DNA from: Banduia mediterranea
Lineage (GTDB): Bacteria > Pseudomonadota > Gammaproteobacteria > Nevskiales > Nevskiaceae
Length of the DNA stretch: 64,000 bases
Direction of reading: 5' to 3'
Assembly (NCBI RefSeq): GCF_031846245.1
Contig: NZ_JAVRIC010000006.1
Coordinates: 112,536 to 176,535, forward strand
Shown: positions 43,583-51,912 of the stretch, one piece after another
How positions within the stretch are numbered: position 1 is the stretch's first letter
Layout: the number at the start of each line of letters is the position of its first letter
The notes under the pieces: generated by a model
What the model saw: the letters and a program-made list of their open reading frames with translations, nothing else
Told to the model about the DNA's origin: nothing
The model's database searches: none
Position numbers and translations under genes: made by a program

Positions 43583-44875
43583 ATGAGCATTCAGGAGATG
43601 AGCATTCAGGCCGAAACCGATCCGCGCTTTGTCAGCCGCCTCACCAAGAACACCCTTGCCCTGATCATGGCCGGCGGACGCGGTTCGCGCCTCGGGCCGT
43701 TGACGCAGTGGCGCGCCAAGCCGGCCGTGCCGTTTGCCGGCAAGTTCCGCATCATCGACTTCGCCCTGTCGAACTGCATCAATTCCGGGATACGCCGCGT
43801 CGGTGTGCTGACGCAATACAAGTCGCATTCGCTGATCCGTCATCTGCAGCAGGGCTGGAGCTTCCTGCGCGGCGAGTTCGGCGAGTTCGTCGAACTGCTG
43901 CCGGCGCAGCAGCGTATCGACGAGAACTCCTGGTATGCCGGTACCGCTGACGCGGTCTATCAGAACATCGACATCATTCGTGACCACGAGCCCTCGCATG
44001 TGCTGATCCTGGCCGGCGATCATGTCTACAAGATGGACTACGGGCGCATGCTCGCGCGCCATGTGGAAACCGGCGCCAAGATCACCGTGGGTTGTGTCGA
44101 AGTGCCGCTGCACGAGGCCAGCCAGTTCGGTCTGATGGAAGTCGACGAAGTCGGCAAGGTCGTCCGTTTCGTCGAAAAGCCCAAGCAACCACAGCCGATG
44201 CCGGGTTCGAACGATCACGCCCTGGCATCCATGGGCATCTACGTGTTCGACGCCCTGTATCTGCTGGAGTTGCTGACCAAGGATGCCGGTACCCTGCGCT
44301 CCAGCCACGATTTCGGACACGACGTACTGCCGGACGCGATCGAGGCCGAAGGCGTCTATGCCTATCCGCTGCGCGACGTGCACGACCCCGCCCAGGAAAG
44401 TTATTGGCGCGATGTCGGCACGGTGGACGCGTTCTGGGAAGCCAATCTGGAACTGTGCGACGTGCTGCCGGAACTCAATATCTACGACGAGCAGTGGCCG
44501 ATCTGGACCTACCAGCTATCGACGCCGCCGGCCAAGTTCGTGTTCGACCATCCGCAGGGGCGCGGCTACGCCGTGGATTCCATGATCGCCGGCGGCAGCA
44601 TCGTGGCCGGCGCCGAGGTGCATCGCTCCGTGCTGTTCTCGAACGTGCGGGTTGAGCCGGGTTCGCATATCGAGCAGTCCCTGCTGCTGCCGAGAACCAC
44701 CGTCGGCAAGAACTGCGTGCTCCGCAAGACGATCCTCGATGAAGGCTGTCGTATTCCGGATGGCATGCAGATCGGCGTGGATGCCGAATCCGATGCCAGG
44801 CTCTACTTCGTGTCCGCAGGCGGTGTGGTCGTGGTCACGGCGGAAATGCTCGGTCAGCCCCATCTCGTTCGGTGA
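43583..44875 (+). CDS. glgC: Glucose-1-phosphate adenylyltransferase
   Basis: 430-aa ADP-glucose pyrophosphorylase, the committed step of glycogen synthesis. MAGGRGSRLGPLTQWRAKPA (nucleotide loop), FRIIDFALSNCINSGIRR, AGTADAVYQNIDII, GDHVYKMDYGRML, VEKPKQPQP and a C-terminal left-handed beta-helix. GGAG lies 8 nt before ATG 43583. The first 30 nt include a perfect 15-bp tandem duplication (agatgagcattcagg), which doubles the start codon; the second ATG (43598) lies directly on an AGGAG and is less favourable. The N-terminus carries the Arg/Lys-rich activator region typical of regulation by glycolytic intermediates. Confidence 0.96.
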   Translation: MSIQEMSIQAETDPRFVSRLTKNTLALIMAGGRGSRLGPLTQWRAKPAVPFAGKFRIIDFALSNCINSGIRRVGVLTQYKSHSLIRHLQQGWSFLRGEFGEFVELLPAQQRIDENSWYAGTADAVYQNIDIIRDHEPSHVLILAGDHVYKMDYGRMLARHVETGAKITVGCVEVPLHEASQFGLMEVDEVGKVVRFVEKPKQPQPMPGSNDHALASMGIYVFDALYLLELLTKDAGTLRSSHDFGHDVLPDAIEAEGVYAYPLRDVHDPAQESYWRDVGTVDAFWEANLELCDVLPELNIYDEQWPIWTYQLSTPPAKFVFDHPQGRGYAVDSMIAGGSIVAGAEVHRSVLFSNVRVEPGSHIEQSLLLPRTTVGKNCVLRKTILDEGCRIPDGMQIGVDAESDARLYFVSAGGVVVVTAEMLGQPHLVR

Positions 44876-44902
44876 GACCGGCGCCCACGGATTGCATTGC
44901 AT

Positions 44903-44924
44903 TGGCCGGCGCCCCTTCCGGCCA
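44903..44924. terminator. Hairpin between convergent glgC and glgP
   Basis: tggccgg (44903-44909) pairs with ccggcca (44918-44924) around an 8-nt loop in the 65-bp gap separating two converging genes. No U-run on either side, so intrinsic termination is only suggested by position. Confidence 0.4.
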
Positions 44925-44940
44925 GACCCAGAGACAGACC

Positions 44941-47487
44941 CTACAGCCAGATCATCAGGCCCATGCCGAAGCGATGCGCGAGCGCGCTGTGGCCGGGATA
45001 GGCGCGCAGCCGGTAGTGCTGCAGGCCGGCGAGGGGTTCCAGGTCGATCGAGTACACGTAGCGGTCGCCTTCGGCCTGTGCCGTCATCATCAGGCTGGAC
45101 TTCGGCAGGAAGCGCTGGCTGCCATCCAGGCGTCCGATCACGCATTCCACGGCTACGTCGTCCGGCGACAGGCCATTGAGCTGCGCGGCAATCCGCAGTG
45201 GCAGCGTCTGTCCGGCGCTGAGCGTGCTCGGCGGCACTTCCAGCAGTTGCAGCGACACGCCGGACCAACGTTCGCGCACGCGTTGCTTCCACGCCGAAAG
45301 TTCACGCGCGATCGCGCTGTCGTCGGCGCTCAGACGCGCCGCCTGGCGAGCCGCCGGCCCGTAGAAGCCGCTGACGTAGTCCATCACCTGACGGCCCGAG
45401 TTGAAGCGCGGGATCAGGGTCTTCATCGCATTGCGCGACAGCCGCAGCCATTTCGGTGCATAGCCCACGCCCGGCGCACTATAGTAGAGCGGCTGCACCT
45501 GGTGTTCGAGGATATCCAGCATCTGGCGGGCTTCCTCGGCGTCGCGAACGTTCGGATCGGAGACCGGCTCCACCGCGAAACCGTTGCTGCCGTCGTAGCC
45601 CTCGGCCCACCAGCCGTCCAGCACCGACACATTGAGCGCGCCGTTGATGCCGGCCTTCTGGCCCGAGGTGCCGCTGGCTTCCAGTGGATATTCGGGGTTG
45701 TTGAGCCACACATCACAGCCCTGCACCAGATTGCGCGCCAGCGCGATGTCATAGCCTTCGACCATGAACAGGCGGCCGATGAATTCCGGCTTCAGCGACA
45801 TCTCGTAGATCGTGCGGATCAGCGCCTGTCCCGGCTGGTCGCTGGGATGCGCCTTGCCGGCAAAGATCAGGATCGCCGGCCGTTCGGGATTGTTGAGCAT
45901 GCGCGACAGCCGCGCCGGGTCGCTGAGAATCAGCGTGGCACGCTTGTAGGTGGCGAAGCGCCGGGCGAAGCCGAACACCAGCATGCTGGTGTCCATGGTC
46001 CGCAGACTGCGCGTGGCCTCGGCGATCACATGCTCGGACATGCCATTGCGCTGGTGCTGCCGCTCGACGCGTTCCAGCACATCCTCGAACAGATCGCGCT
46101 TGAGGCGTTGTCGGATCGAGATGAACAGGTGGTCCGGAATGTCGTCGATGCGGTTCCAGTACTCGGTGCTGAGAATTTCCTTGCGCCAGCCCCGGAACTG
46201 ATCGTGGAACAGCTGCGACCAGGCGCGGCCGAGGAAGCTGAACAGGTGGACGCCGTTGGTGACGTAGCTGATCGGATTGTCCTCCGGCGGCACCTCCGGG
46301 TAGACGTAGCGTTCCATCGACGAGGCCACGCCGCCATGAATCCGCGACACGCCGTTGTGGAAGCGCGAGCCGCGCAGCGCCAGCGAGGTCATGTTGAAAC
46401 GGTTGGCGCCGTGCGGGTCGGCGCCCAGCGCCATCAGCTGGTCCTCGCTGGCGCCGAGCTGCGGCAGCATGCGCTGGAAGAACCACTTGAGCTGCGCGTG
46501 GTTGAAGATGTCGTGGCCCGCCGGCACCGGCGTGTGGGTGGTGAACACCGTGCCGGACGCCACCAGCTCCAAGGCGGTCTCGAAGTCGAAACCCGCCTGC
46601 ACCTGCTCACGCACGCGCTCCAGAATCAGGAACGCGGCGTGGCCTTCGTTGATGTGCCAGACCGTCGGTTTGAGCCCCAGCGCCTGCACCGCCCGCGCAC
46701 CGCCCACGCCGAGCACGATTTCCTGCTGGATGCGCGTATCGGAATTGCCCCCGTAAAGCTGGTAGGTGATCTGACGGTCTTCCTCGCTGTTGTCCGGCAC
46801 GTCCGAATCCAGCAGGTACAGATCGATCTGGCCGACCTGCGCGCGCCACACACGCAGCCAAACCTCGCGATCGGCGATCGAAACCTGGATCAGCAGCTCG
46901 CTGCCGTCGACCGTCTTGACCGGCGATACCGGCAGTTCGTCGAAATTGGTACGCACATTGAGCGCGTTCTGGCGGCCCAGGCTGTCGATGCGCTGCTGGA
47001 AATAGCCCTGCCGGTAGAGCAGGCCGATCGCCACGAACGGTACACCCAGATCGCTGGCCGCCTTGCAATGATCGCCGGCGAGAATGCCGAGACCGCCGGA
47101 GTAAATCTGCAGCGACTCATGCAGGCCGAATTCGGCGCAGAAATAGGCCACCAGATCCTTGGCCGGGTCCAGGTGCTCCAGCACCTCGTGGCGCGTGCCG
47201 GCGGCATGATAGGAGTCGTAGGCGGACAGCGCGCGGTTGTAGTCCTCCAGGAAGTCCGGATCCCGGGATGCGGCTTCGAGCGTGGACTGCGCCACGCGGC
47301 GCAGGAACAATTTTGGATTGTTGCCGCAGGCACGCCAAAGTTCATGGTCCAGGCGCCAGAATACACCGCGAATGTCGCGGTCCCAGCTGTACATGAGATC
47401 GCAGGCGATCTGCTCCAATCGCGCCAGGGCAGGCGGGATATTGGGACGCAGTTCCAGCGAAAAGGTGGTTCCTGGCATGTTCGACAT
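44941..47487 (-). CDS. glgP: Alpha-glucan phosphorylase (GT35, DUF3417 N-terminus)
   Basis: 848-aa PLP-dependent phosphorylase that releases glucose 1-phosphate from alpha-1,4-glucan. It is the DUF3417-type subfamily, with N-terminal NIPPALARLEQIACDLMYSW and FCAEFGLHESLQIYSGGLGI. Others: VWHINEGHAAFLILER, TTHTPVPAGHD, FARRFATYKRATL, FAGKAHPSD, and the PLP-lysine region EASGTSGQKAGINGALNVS. ATG 47487 (MSNMPGTTFSLELRP) is chosen; an in-frame extension to 47658 overlaps glgB and lacks family similarity. Convergent with glgC, divergent from glgB (149 bp). Confidence 0.95.
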   Translation of the reverse strand: MSNMPGTTFSLELRPNIPPALARLEQIACDLMYSWDRDIRGVFWRLDHELWRACGNNPKLFLRRVAQSTLEAASRDPDFLEDYNRALSAYDSYHAAGTRHEVLEHLDPAKDLVAYFCAEFGLHESLQIYSGGLGILAGDHCKAASDLGVPFVAIGLLYRQGYFQQRIDSLGRQNALNVRTNFDELPVSPVKTVDGSELLIQVSIADREVWLRVWRAQVGQIDLYLLDSDVPDNSEEDRQITYQLYGGNSDTRIQQEIVLGVGGARAVQALGLKPTVWHINEGHAAFLILERVREQVQAGFDFETALELVASGTVFTTHTPVPAGHDIFNHAQLKWFFQRMLPQLGASEDQLMALGADPHGANRFNMTSLALRGSRFHNGVSRIHGGVASSMERYVYPEVPPEDNPISYVTNGVHLFSFLGRAWSQLFHDQFRGWRKEILSTEYWNRIDDIPDHLFISIRQRLKRDLFEDVLERVERQHQRNGMSEHVIAEATRSLRTMDTSMLVFGFARRFATYKRATLILSDPARLSRMLNNPERPAILIFAGKAHPSDQPGQALIRTIYEMSLKPEFIGRLFMVEGYDIALARNLVQGCDVWLNNPEYPLEASGTSGQKAGINGALNVSVLDGWWAEGYDGSNGFAVEPVSDPNVRDAEEARQMLDILEHQVQPLYYSAPGVGYAPKWLRLSRNAMKTLIPRFNSGRQVMDYVSGFYGPAARQAARLSADDSAIARELSAWKQRVRERWSGVSLQLLEVPPSTLSAGQTLPLRIAAQLNGLSPDDVAVECVIGRLDGSQRFLPKSSLMMTAQAEGDRYVYSIDLEPLAGLQHYRLRAYPGHSALAHRFGMGLMIWL

Positions 47488-47636
47488 CCGCTTGGACGAG
47501 TGAAGGATCGTGGCAAGCCTAGCGGAGTTCGTGCCATGTGCGGGGCGCGATTGCGGCGATGTAACGATTTCGTGAGCCGGTGGGTCAGGCGCCTGCCTGA
47601 GCGTCCGGGAATTGTGGTGTTCGAGGGAACCGTTCA

Positions 47637-49832
47637 ATGAGACGCAGTGAGCTGACAAGCGAAGTGGCGGCGGCCTTGGCGCGGCTGGAGGCGGCGATCG
47701 AGGCGGCGCCGCAGCATGTACTGGGAGTGCACCCCACGGACAACGGTGAAGTCGAGCTGCGTGTGTTCCGGCCGGGCCTGCGTGAGCTGCGGCTCAGCGG
47801 GGGAGACAGGCTGAGTCGCATCGAACACAGTGACCTGTTCGTCTGGCGCGGCCCGGCCGACCGCCTGCCGCGGACCTACAGCCTTCACTTCCGGGATGAT
47901 GGGGGCAATCAGTGGCAAACCTGTGATCCCTATCATTTCGACGCACGCCTGCCGGAATACGACCTGCACCTGTTCGGCCAGGGACGCCACTGGCATGCCT
48001 GGAAATGGCTGGGCGCGCATGCGATCTCCATCGATGGAATCGCCGGAGTGCGCTTCGCGGTGTGGGCGCCGAATGCCCGCAATGTCAGCCTGGTCGGCGA
48101 ATTCAACGGCTGGGATGGGCGCTGCCACCCGATGATCCCGCAGGATGAAATCTGGGTGCTGTTCGTTCCCGGTCTGGCCGCCGGTGATCGCTACAAGTTC
48201 GAGGTGCGTGGTGCCGACGGCAGCGTCGTGCTCAAGGCCGATCCCTGGGCGCGTGCCCAGGAATTCCGCCCCGCCACCGCGAGCCGCGTCGCAGCGCCGT
48301 CCAGCTACGTGTGGCGCGACCAGGCCTGGACCGAGGCGCGCCGCAAGCGCGACTGGCGCGTGTCGCCGATGAGCGTCTACGAAGTCCAACTCGGCTCCTG
48401 GCGGCGCTGGCCCGACCAGGGCTGGTACGGCTACCGCGAGCTGGCGCATCAACTGGTCGACTACGTGGGAGAACTCGGCTTCACCCACATCGAGCTGATG
48501 CCGGTCACCGAATATCCCTTCGACGGTTCCTGGGGTTATCAGCCACTGGGGTTGTACGCGCCGACCTCCCGTTTCGGATCGCCCGAGGACTTCCGCTACT
48601 TCGTCGACCATTGCCACGACAACGGCATCGGCGTGCTGATGGACTGGGTGCCGGCGCACTTCCCCAAGGATGCACACGGACTGGCGCGTTTCGACGGCAC
48701 GCCGCTGTTCGAACACCCCGATCCACGGCGCGCAGAGCATCCGGACTGGGGCACCCTGGTCTACGATTACGGCCGCACCCAGGTCCGCAACTTCCTGCTC
48801 GCCAACGCGCTGTACTGGATCGAGGAATTCCATATCGACGGTCTGCGCGTGGATGCCGTGAGTTCCATGATCCAGCTCGACTATTCCCGCAAGGCCGGGG
48901 AGTGGACGCCCAACGAACACGGCGGCAACGAGCATCTGGAAGCGATCGACTTCCTGCGCGAACTCAACACCGTGGTGCATGGCCGTTTCCCCGGCGTGGT
49001 GGTGATCGCCGAGGAAGCCACCGCCTGGCCCCTGGTATCGCGGCCGGTCGAACTCGGCGGGCTCGGCTTCTCCATGAAATGGAACATGGGCTGGATGCAC
49101 GACACCCTGGACTACTTCGAACAGGAACCGGTCCACCGCAAGGCGCACCACGACAAGCTGACCTTCGGCATCACCTATGCCTGGGACGAAAACTTCGTGC
49201 TGCCGCTGTCACACGACGAAGTCGTGCACGGCAAGAGCCCGCTGCTCTACAAGATGCCGGGCGACGAATGGCAGCAGTTCGCCAATCTGCGCGCGCTGCT
49301 GGCGTACCAATGGACCTATCCCGGCAAGAAGCTGCTGTTCATGGGCGGTGAGTTCGGTGTCACTCTGGAGTGGAACGAGGAACGCGAACTGGACTGGAAC
49401 CTGCTGCGCTTTCCGGGACACGCCGGCGTACAGCGCCTGCTTTCGGACCTCAACCGTCTGTACCGCGCCTCACCGCCGCTGTGGCGCGACGATTTTTCGC
49501 CATCCGGGTTCGAATGGGTCGACTGCAATGACCGCGACCGCTCGATCATCAACTTCCTGCGGCACGACCACGGTCACGGTCGCAGCCTGCTGATCGTCTG
49601 CAACTTCACGCCGGTGCCGCGGGAAGGCTACCGAATCGGCGTACCCGTCGCCGGCCGCTGGCGCGAGCGCATCAACAGCGATTCCTCAATGTACGGCGGC
49701 AGCAATCTCGGCAATGTCGGGGAGGTGGAAGCCGAAGCCATCGAATGCATGGGACGCAAGTTCTCGCTGAACCTCACCCTGCCACCGCTGTCCGTGCTGA
49801 TTCTGGAGCCACCCGGCACCAGCCGAAGCTGA
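47637..49832 (+). CDS. glgB: 1,4-alpha-glucan branching enzyme (GH13)
   Basis: 731 aa with an N-terminal carbohydrate-binding region (N1), a CBM48 (FAVWAPNARNVSLVGEFNGWD) and a GH13 barrel. Catalytic signatures: nucleophile Asp in DGLRVDAVSSM, acid/base Glu in VVIAEEATAWP, transition-state Asp in LPLSHDEVVHGK, and HGLARFDGTPLFEHPDPR. Introduces alpha-1,6 branches into glycogen. Divergent from glgP and the last member of the cluster. Confidence 0.96.
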   Translation: MRRSELTSEVAAALARLEAAIEAAPQHVLGVHPTDNGEVELRVFRPGLRELRLSGGDRLSRIEHSDLFVWRGPADRLPRTYSLHFRDDGGNQWQTCDPYHFDARLPEYDLHLFGQGRHWHAWKWLGAHAISIDGIAGVRFAVWAPNARNVSLVGEFNGWDGRCHPMIPQDEIWVLFVPGLAAGDRYKFEVRGADGSVVLKADPWARAQEFRPATASRVAAPSSYVWRDQAWTEARRKRDWRVSPMSVYEVQLGSWRRWPDQGWYGYRELAHQLVDYVGELGFTHIELMPVTEYPFDGSWGYQPLGLYAPTSRFGSPEDFRYFVDHCHDNGIGVLMDWVPAHFPKDAHGLARFDGTPLFEHPDPRRAEHPDWGTLVYDYGRTQVRNFLLANALYWIEEFHIDGLRVDAVSSMIQLDYSRKAGEWTPNEHGGNEHLEAIDFLRELNTVVHGRFPGVVVIAEEATAWPLVSRPVELGGLGFSMKWNMGWMHDTLDYFEQEPVHRKAHHDKLTFGITYAWDENFVLPLSHDEVVHGKSPLLYKMPGDEWQQFANLRALLAYQWTYPGKKLLFMGGEFGVTLEWNEERELDWNLLRFPGHAGVQRLLSDLNRLYRASPPLWRDDFSPSGFEWVDCNDRDRSIINFLRHDHGHGRSLLIVCNFTPVPREGYRIGVPVAGRWRERINSDSSMYGGSNLGNVGEVEAEAIECMGRKFSLNLTLPPLSVLILEPPGTSRS

Positions 49833-49919
49833 GCCGCCTGTCGCCGCAACGTAAAATAGGGGACAGGCCACGGTTGTTCGCTACACTCCATCACCCGTTA
49901 TTAGGCCGAGTCGCTCCCT

Positions 49920-50361
49920 ATGCCCCGCCGCGCCCGGCTCATGCTGCCCAACCTCCCGCTGCACATCATTCAGCGCGGCAACAATCGCCAGCCGTGCTTC
50001 TTCGCGGGTGAGGACTACCCATGGTATTTGCGGTGGCTGGGCGAGTATGCACGGCAGGCCGGGTGCCGGGTACATGCCTACGTGCTGATGACAAACCATG
50101 TGCATCTGTTGCTTTCGGCAGACCGAGCCGACGCTGCGGGACAGCTTGATGAAGGCACTTGGGCAGCGTTACGTGCAATACGTCAATCGCACCTACCAGC
50201 GCAGCGGCACCCTGTGGGAAGGACGGTTCCGTTCGTGTCTGACGCAGGAGGACGCCTACCTGCTCACCTGTCAGCGCTACATCGAACTGAATCCGGTGCG
50301 GGCGGACAGGGTGTCGCGCCCGGCTGATTATCGTTCGGCGCGGATGCGAGCGCCCGGTTGA
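49920..50361 (+). pseudogene. REP-associated (IS200-like) tyrosine transposase remnant
   Basis: ATG 49920 opens MPRRARLMLPNLPLHIIQRG, the usual start of Y1_Tnp proteins, with the HUH motif in LMTNHVHLLLS. A one-base frame change near 50124-50137 moves the reading frame into TLRDSLMKALGQRYVQYVNR then TYQRSGTLWEGRFRS, which includes the region of the catalytic Tyr and the G-x-x-W-E-G-R-F signature. It runs on through AYLLTCQRYIELNPVRA to a stop at 50359-50361, without the normal C-terminal YPWSS region. Frameshift plus truncation make it inactive. Confidence 0.75.
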
Positions 50362-50425
50362 CGGCTTACCGCGAGCTGTTTCGTTCAACACACCGTTGCG
50401 TCAGGTGTGAATCCTGGAGATCCGC

Positions 50426-50602
50426 TTGAACAAAGAAAACCGTAATCGACTGATCGGAGTGGGTGCCGTGCTGCTCAGTGTTGCTTCGGCCACCTATATT
50501 TTCCTGGTGAACAGCGCCGACGAGCAGGCCGCCAAGGTGGATCTGACCGTCCCCAGTCTGGCGTCGGAACGCATCCTCTACGCACGTTTCGACCCCTTGT
50601 GA
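50426..50602 (+). CDS. Small single-pass membrane protein (58 aa), unknown
   Basis: TTG 50426 has a strong Shine-Dalgarno (GGAG at 50416-50419, 6-nt spacer) and gives a 58-aa protein with one transmembrane helix (LIGVGAVLLSVASATYIFLV) after a basic N-terminus (NKENRNR). No homology recognised. The GC-typical codon use and good ribosome site support a real gene or a recent remnant of one; it lies within mobile-element debris. Alternatives: the 5' part of a larger gene cut off downstream. Confidence 0.45.
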   Translation: MNKENRNRLIGVGAVLLSVASATYIFLVNSADEQAAKVDLTVPSLASERILYARFDPL

Positions 50603-50677
50603 AGGCGCACACGCGGCGCAAGCGGTCGAGGTGGGCTTCACCCACTTCCACGCCGGCACGACGCGGTTGAACTCGGT

Positions 50678-50920
50678 TTGAAGCCGCCGAAACACGCATT
50701 CCGGGACGCAGGTGGAGCCTTCCGGTATCTCTACGAGCAACTCGGCTGCCGGAACCCCATGGTGGTGTACGCCCACGCCCGAGTGTTGCGGATACGACAG
50801 GACTGGGATGCGCTCATACCGGTCATCCATCCGGTGTACGCAGACATGGAAGCCGCGCTACCCGAAAGGGCCTCCTACGTGGCCTACACCATGGGGGCCT
50901 CAACCATATTGCCTTGGTAG
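50678..50920 (+). other. Possible truncated hypothetical gene meeting the integrase fragment
   Basis: An open frame of 80 codons from TTG 50678, open further upstream without an initiator, with protein-like composition (FRDAGGAFRYLYEQLGC, ALIPVIHPVYADMEAALP). No ribosome site and no known family. The last dozen codons run antisense into the truncated integrase gene (50884-51288), so both appear to end at a shared deletion junction near 50880-50910. I am not confident that it is a gene. Confidence 0.3.
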
Positions 50921-51288
50921 CCTCTCTGAGTGCTGGGTTTGTTGCGGTGCCTGGAGTAGTCCTCCATGAACTTCACACATAGTTCCTTGACCGTCGGCGC
51001 TTTGCGCGCTTCGGCCTTGGCAGCTCCCGGATCACCACCCCGGCGAACCTCAGCCAACCAACTCTGTGCCAATGAGCGGGCTTGCTCAACGGTCAATTCT
51101 CCGTACAAGCCCAATGCAGGCTTGCGCCGCTCGCCGGCGTTCGTCCGATACTGGAGCATGAAGACTTTGCGACCGGCAGGTGTAATCTTGCACAGGAAAC
51201 CGGGAACGAGGGTGTCACGCAGCTCGACGGGCTGCGCTTGGGGTTTTGCCGCATCGATTGCGGACTTGGTGAGCTTGATCTTGGCCAT
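50884..51288 (-). pseudogene. Tyrosine recombinase (integrase) N-terminal fragment
   Basis: ATG 51288 with an excellent AAGGAG site begins MAKIKLTKSAIDAAKP, then DTLVPGFLCKITPAGRKVFM and LGLYGELTVEQARSLAQSWL, the DUF4102 arm-binding domain of phage/ICE integrases. The next domain begins (PTVKELCVKFMEDYSRHR) but the frame ends after a few unrelated residues. The catalytic Arg-His-Arg-Tyr domain is missing. 5' end intact, 3' end lost: the residue of a former integrated element. I found no clear att repeat. Confidence 0.8.
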
Positions 51289-51468
51289 AGCTGACTCCTT
51301 GGAAAGACCCGTTTCCAGGAGCCCGTTAGGAGCCAAGCGAATGGAAGCCGGGTCAAGTTTCGGAAAGCACCGGCATATGATGAATTAGCCTAAGTTTTTG
51401 ATAAACTTGCTGTAGCGAGCTTAGGCGTAGTCCAGCGAAGTACGGTGCTGGAGTCATGGTGAAAAAAA

Positions 51469-51490
51469 AGCCGCGGCAGTAGCCGCGGCT
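51469..51490. terminator. Intrinsic terminator (two-way) after the cold-shock gene
   Basis: agccgcgg (51469-51476) and ccgcggct (51483-51490) form an 8-bp stem with a 6-nt loop. The plus strand has eight A residues before it and ctttttg after it, so each orientation carries a U-tract. For the csp gene on the minus strand the hairpin is followed by eight U residues, a textbook intrinsic terminator. Confidence 0.85.
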
Positions 51491-51511
51491 CTTTTTGTTC
51501 TGGCTTTCCGC

Positions 51512-51724
51512 TCAGACCGGGCGAATCTGCGTTGCCTGCATGCCCTTGGGGCCACGCGCGGCGACGAATTCGACCTGCTGGCCTTCGGCTAGGCTCTTGA
51601 AGCCATCACCCTGAATCTCTTTGAAGTGCGCGAACAGATCTTCGCCACCGTCAGACGGTGTGATGAAGCCAAAGCCCTTGGCGTCGTTGAACCACTTCAC
51701 ACTGCCGCTGGAAACATTACTCAT
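51512..51724 (-). CDS. Cold-shock domain protein (CspA family)
   Basis: 70-aa single cold-shock domain that binds single-stranded nucleic acid. [18 protein letters not shown] contains RNP1 (KGFGFI). RNP2 is DLFAHF, a slight variant of the usual DVFVHF. ATG 51724 ([11 protein letters not shown]) is preferred; an ATG three codons upstream is possible. Stand-alone gene with its own intrinsic terminator; the long 5' untranslated region usual for csp genes could lie in 51725-51912. Confidence 0.92.
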   Translation of the reverse strand: MSNVSSGSVKWFNDAKGFGFITPSDGGEDLFAHFKEIQGDGFKSLAEGQQVEFVAARGPKGMQATQIRPV

Positions 51725-51912
51725 GAAATACATCCTATTGCATTGAAGACGGGAACCCAGCCCGGTACTGGACAGACGAAACAAGAGCACATCCGGGATT
51801 GGAACCCGCCGCTGACAGCGGCGAGACACTGCGCTGACGACACTGCTTGAATCGTATGCCCGACTACGGTGAACGCATTGGGCGCCAAAGTCCAGCCGAA
51901 CCGCCGAACGGT

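Noticed and set aside
44872..47640. 922-codon plus-strand frame opposite glgP
   Set aside because: Antisense of a phosphorylase with complete motifs; no start signal or family pattern.
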